A program made the translations under genes and the position numbers. The notes under the pieces were generated by a model, which saw only the letters and a program-made list of their open reading frames with translations, had not been told where the DNA came from and did not search any database. Positions 6,216-8,264 of a DNA stretch of 8,264 nt are shown here, piece after piece (within the stretch, counting starts at the first letter, position 1; every line of letters begins with the position of its first letter). This DNA is from Reyranella sp. (lineage in GTDB: Bacteria; Pseudomonadota; Alphaproteobacteria; Reyranellales; Reyranellaceae), in contig JADHLS010000203.1 in assembly GCA_016780605.1 (NCBI GenBank), forward strand, positions 1-8,264. The letters are read 5' to 3'.

Positions 6216-7027
6216 ACGGTCAGGAAGGCCCGGGCGTGGGCGGCGATGTCCGTCGCGCGCTCCCAACTCATGCAGAAGCGGCCACCCGGAATGATCTCAA
6301 GCTTCGCGTGCGGGCACTTCGACTGCATCAGAGCGCGGTGCTTGCCGTAGATGAAGTTCTCGCCGTAGAGCATCAGCACCGGCTGCTTCAGCGCCGCAAG
6401 GCCGGCCAGCGGGTCGAACTTGGCGAGCGCGCCCATCGCCTGCCAGCGATCGCGGCCGATCTCGAGTTGGGCGGTGTTGATGCGGTCCATCCACGATTGC
6501 GTGGGATGCATCGGCGCGTGCTCGGGATCGTTCTCCAGCAGGAACTTTATCGAGCGCGGCGCCGGGAAGCCGGACTCGTCGCTCGGCCGGACCCTGGCGA
6601 TGTCCGCGATGTCATTCTTGGCCGTATCGGCGTTGCTGAAATAGGGGATGTTGATCAGCACGGCCTTGTCGATGCGCTGCGGCCAGTACGCGCCGAGCGC
6701 GATCGATGTCGCCGCCCCAACTGCCTCGCCGAGCGCGATGGCACGGTCGATCCTGAGCGTGTCCATCACCTCGATGACGCACCGTGCGTAATCCTCGATG
6801 GCGGGTTGCCAATCGATGTGATCGGAATGGCCGTGGCTCGGATAGTCGATGGCGATGGCGCGAAAGTGCGGCGCCAGCGCCTGCAGGAGATCGACCATCA
6901 CCGCCGAGCTTTGCTGGTTGATGTGACTCACCATGATGACCGGCGCATCACGGCGATCGGGGCCGCAAGCGCGCCAGTGGATATGGCCGGCGAAGGTCTT
7001 CGCCAGGCCGCGTTCGATGTCGGGCAC
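6212..7027 (-). CDS. Alpha/beta-hydrolase-fold protein with an apparently lost catalytic triad
   Basis: A 271-residue protein with the overall pattern of alpha/beta-hydrolases: VIMVSH (30-35, strand 3), AIAIDYPSHGHSDH (57-70, strand 4 and the G-x-S-D turn), the nucleophile-elbow region IALGEAVGAA (97-106), QPVLMLYGEN (215-224, acid strand) and IIPGGRFCMSWER (245-257, His loop). The usual G-x-S-x-G reads GEAVG, with Ala102 for Ser. The usual Asp after GxxD-type strand 7 appears as Phe225, and the usual His as Arg250. It may be a non-catalytic binding protein or an enzyme with a different mechanism. The start is GTG at 7027; no ATG is close, and weak purine-rich ribosome sequences (AGGTAG, AGAAAG) precede it. 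It lies 13 bp after the Bug gene and overlaps the PLP-enzyme start by 4 bp. No signal peptide was seen. Confidence 0.85.
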   Translation of the reverse strand: MPDIERGLAKTFAGHIHWRACGPDRRDAPVIMVSHINQQSSAVMVDLLQALAPHFRAIAIDYPSHGHSDHIDWQPAIEDYARCVIEVMDTLRIDRAIALGEAVGAATSIALGAYWPQRIDKAVLINIPYFSNADTAKNDIADIARVRPSDESGFPAPRSIKFLLENDPEHAPMHPTQSWMDRINTAQLEIGRDRWQAMGALAKFDPLAGLAALKQPVLMLYGENFIYGKHRALMQSKCPHAKLEIIPGGRFCMSWERATDIAAHARAFLTV

Positions 7028-7040
7028 TTGTACTTTCTAC

Positions 7041-8009
7041 CTACTCGAGCTTGACGTTCGCCGCCTTGATCACGGCGGCCCATTTGACGGCTTCTTCCTT
7101 CAGGAAGGCTTTTAGCTCATCCGTCGTGCCGCCGCCCACCACGCCGCCGGCTGCACCATAGGCCTCGGCGATCTCCTTGGTCTTGAGCGCCGCCGTCGCG
7201 GCGTCGAAGATCTTCTTGCGCGCGTCGGCCGGCGTCGCGCCGGGCGAGATCAGCGCATACCAGTTGTCGGAATTGACCTTGGGATAGCCCATCTCGCGCA
7301 TGGTCGGCACCTCGGGCATCAGCGGCGGGCGCGTATCCGAGGTCACTGCCAGCACCTTGATCGCGCCGGAGCGGGCATGCGGGATCAGCACCGAGATGTC
7401 GAGCAGGACGGTGTCGACGGTGCCGGACAGCAGGTCGTTGGTTGCGGGCGCCGCACCGCGATAGGGCACATGCAGGAGGTCGGTGCCGGTCTCGCGTTTG
7501 AACAGCTCGATGGCGAGATGGGTGATGCCGCCGGTGCCGGCCGAGCCGCAGGTCACCTTGCCGGGGTTGGCCTTGGCATAGGCGATGAAGCTCTTGAGGT
7601 CGTTGATGCCGAGCTTGCTCGAAACGGCGAACACCTCCTGCACGCGCACCACCAGGATCTGCGGGGCGATGTCCTTGGTGCCATCGAACGGCATCTTGGG
7701 CATCAGACTCTGCATGATGGCGCCCGCCGAGGCGCTCATCAGGCCCATGACATGCGGGTCGTTGGCCTTGGCGACGAAATCGACGCCGGTGACGCCTGCA
7801 GCGCCGCTCTTGTTCTCGACGACCACCGGCTGGCCGAGGAACGGCGAGATGCGCTCGGCGAGATTGCGCCCGAAGATGTCGGCCGGGCCGCCGGCGGGGA
7901 AGGGTACGACCAGCGTGCAGGGCCGGCTGGGGAAATTCTGCTGGGCGCGGGCCCCGACAAAAGGAAAGGCCGCCAACCCGCCGGCGGCCACGCGACGCGT
8001 GATCTTCAA
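7041..8009 (-). CDS. Bug-type (TctC-like) periplasmic solute-binding protein, TTG start
   Basis: A 322-residue receptor of the TTT family, first gene of the - strand operon. From the TTG at 8009 the protein begins MKITRRVAAGG, with a twin-arginine-like signal peptide cleaved near GARAQ (residue 22-23). The hallmarks are VPFPAGGPADIFGR (35-48), ENKSGAAGVTG (65-75), FDGTKDIAPQ, CGSAGTGGITH (154-164), VPYRGAAPATNDLLSG (181-196) and the C-terminal PTMREMGYP. I chose this TTG because a perfect GGGAGG ribosome site stands 6 bases before it and the length and signal peptide then fit the family. Extending to 8063 uses another TTG and gives an unnatural arginine-rich head. The ligand is unknown, but genes behind it encode enzymes for ester and amino-acid-like compounds. 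No membrane subunits are present. It differs clearly from the other Bug protein in this window and is not a recent duplicate. Confidence 0.93.
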   Translation of the reverse strand: MKITRRVAAGGLAAFPFVGARAQQNFPSRPCTLVVPFPAGGPADIFGRNLAERISPFLGQPVVVENKSGAAGVTGVDFVAKANDPHVMGLMSASAGAIMQSLMPKMPFDGTKDIAPQILVVRVQEVFAVSSKLGINDLKSFIAYAKANPGKVTCGSAGTGGITHLAIELFKRETGTDLLHVPYRGAAPATNDLLSGTVDTVLLDISVLIPHARSGAIKVLAVTSDTRPPLMPEVPTMREMGYPKVNSDNWYALISPGATPADARKKIFDAATAALKTKEIAEAYGAAGGVVGGGTTDELKAFLKEEAVKWAAVIKAANVKLE

Positions 8010-8015
8010 GTTCTT

Positions 8016-8021
8016 CCTCCC
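8016..8021 (-). promoter_or_regulatory. Ribosome-binding site that decides the TTG start of the second Bug gene
   Basis: On the - strand the bases read GGGAGG, a near-perfect anti-16S match, 6 bases before the TTG at 8009-8007. No ATG or GTG in frame has a comparable site. Confidence 0.7.
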
Positions 8022-8091
8022 ATTCGTTGCGCGGAGTCTGCGCGGGGAGAGAAGTCGAGGCAAGACCAGGAAGCTTGAGAAGAATTAGCCA

Positions 8092-8126
8092 CAGATGAAC
8101 TCGGAATCATCATCCGTGTTCATCTG
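8092..8126. repeat. Imperfect 35-bp palindrome resembling a dispersed intergenic repeat
   Basis: The arms CAGATGAAC (8092-8100) and GTTCATCTG (8118-8126) are perfect inverted repeats. After one T-T mismatch the inner CGGA/TCCG (8102-8105, 8113-8116) pair as well, leaving the 7-base loop ATCATCA. It sits in the leader of the Bug operon. From memory, the words CCACAGATGAAC and CGTGTTCATCTGCG recur between genes of many bacteria, so it may be one copy of a dispersed element. It is less GC-rich than the rest of the window. Confidence 0.55.
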
Positions 8127-8142
8127 CGTTTACAATCTCATG

Positions 8143-8168
8143 GGACGCGCCACAGGAGTGGCGCGTCC
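8143..8168 (-). terminator. Strong hairpin after the right-edge gene, probable terminator
   Basis: GGACGCGCCAC (8143-8153) and GTGGCGCGTCC (8158-8168) form a perfect 11-bp stem with a 4-base loop. It starts 15 bp after the stop of the - strand gene that enters from the right, where its terminator is expected. No clear T-run follows on either strand, so release may need Rho, or the hairpin may act as an RNA 3' end. Confidence 0.5.
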
Positions 8169-8183
8169 GAAGATTTGGATATG

Positions 8184-8264
8184 TCAGAGGTTCTTAGGAT
8201 TGCCCTGCAGAACCTTCAGGCGGTAGCCCTTCTTGTCCTTGCGCATGAAGCTGACCTCATCGCC
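8184..8264 (-). CDS. C-terminal end of an unidentified gene cut by the right edge
   Basis: The last 26 codons of a - strand frame are open to the right edge and end in TGA at 8186-8184. They give a Lys/Arg-rich tail that includes DEVSFMRKDKKGYRLKVL and ends GNPKNL. I do not recognise the family. The alternating pattern (YRLKVL) suggests a final beta strand. A stable hairpin shortly after the stop supports a real gene end. The spacing to the Bug gene and that hairpin suggest it is a separate transcription unit. Confidence is limited by the short length. Confidence 0.55.
   Translation of the reverse strand, partial: GDEVSFMRKDKKGYRLKVLQGNPKNL

Larger units (their letters stand above)
8010..8183. 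other. Intergenic region before the Bug operon
   Basis: A 174-bp stretch without a convincing gene. It holds the Bug ribosome site, the 35-bp palindrome and the hairpin. The operon promoter should lie here, read on the - strand, but I see no convincing -35/-10 pair. Confidence 0.6.

Noticed and set aside
6216..6266. 17-codon N-terminal extension of the PLP enzyme
   Set aside because: It would overlap the upstream gene by over 50 bp, is Arg/Pro-rich, and the ATG at 6215 makes a standard ATGA overlap.
6212..7027. Hydrolase-fold gene as a decaying pseudogene
   Set aside because: The frame is intact, the length is normal, overlaps with its neighbours are preserved and only the active-site positions differ.
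6236..7054. + strand frame of 272 codons
   Set aside because: Antisense to the hydrolase-fold gene; no domain pattern, and the - strand gene fits the operon by its overlap.
7377..8078. + strand frame of 233 codons
   Set aside because: Antisense to the second Bug gene, with composition typical of a shadow frame.

Overview
This is a GC-rich, densely coded window. The gene types point to a free-living proteobacterium with a large metabolic genome: two Bug-type solute-binding proteins without transporter membrane subunits, a DUF5939-type class III cyclase and soil-type catabolic enzymes. An alphaproteobacterium (Reyranella/Bradyrhizobium-like) fits best, but that is an inference from style, not a marker-based assignment. 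No tRNA, rRNA, transposase, phage gene or CRISPR array was seen.

Layout. The left half is read on the + strand: the 3' part of a nucleotide cyclase (1-1073, cut by the left edge), a Bug-type periplasmic binding protein (1134-2123), a 109-bp intergenic region with a perfect 18-bp palindrome and an overlapping CRP-like half-site pair, then a secreted TPR protein (2233-3819) whose stop overlaps the start of a small membrane-anchored protein (3816-4232). The right half is read on the - strand and meets the left half tail to tail with 3 bp between stop codons. In transcription order it holds a second Bug-type binding protein (8009-7041, TTG start), an alpha/beta-hydrolase-fold protein without a recognisable catalytic triad (7027-6212, GTG start), a D-cysteine desulfhydrase-like PLP enzyme (6215-5187) and an HSL-family esterase (5183-4236). 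The gaps are 13 bp, a 4-bp overlap and 3 bp, so these four genes look like one operon. The last 250 bases hold two inverted repeats and the C-terminal end of another - strand gene (8184-8264).

How the genes may work together. The - strand operon looks like a scavenging and catabolism unit: a periplasmic protein captures a small, probably carboxylated compound, and cytoplasmic enzymes handle an ester and an amino-acid-like substrate. The substrate cannot be read from sequence. The + strand pair (secreted TPR protein plus membrane-anchored small protein) is probably an envelope-located partner pair of unknown function. The cyclase probably makes cAMP, and the CRP-like site before the TPR gene raises a speculative cAMP link within the window.

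Most worth checking are the hydrolase-fold protein with Ala, Phe and Arg at the expected Ser, Asp and His positions, the palindrome/CRP-like region at 2148-2191, and the dispersed-repeat-like palindrome at 8092-8126. No complete, clearly new multi-gene defence or mobile system was seen.
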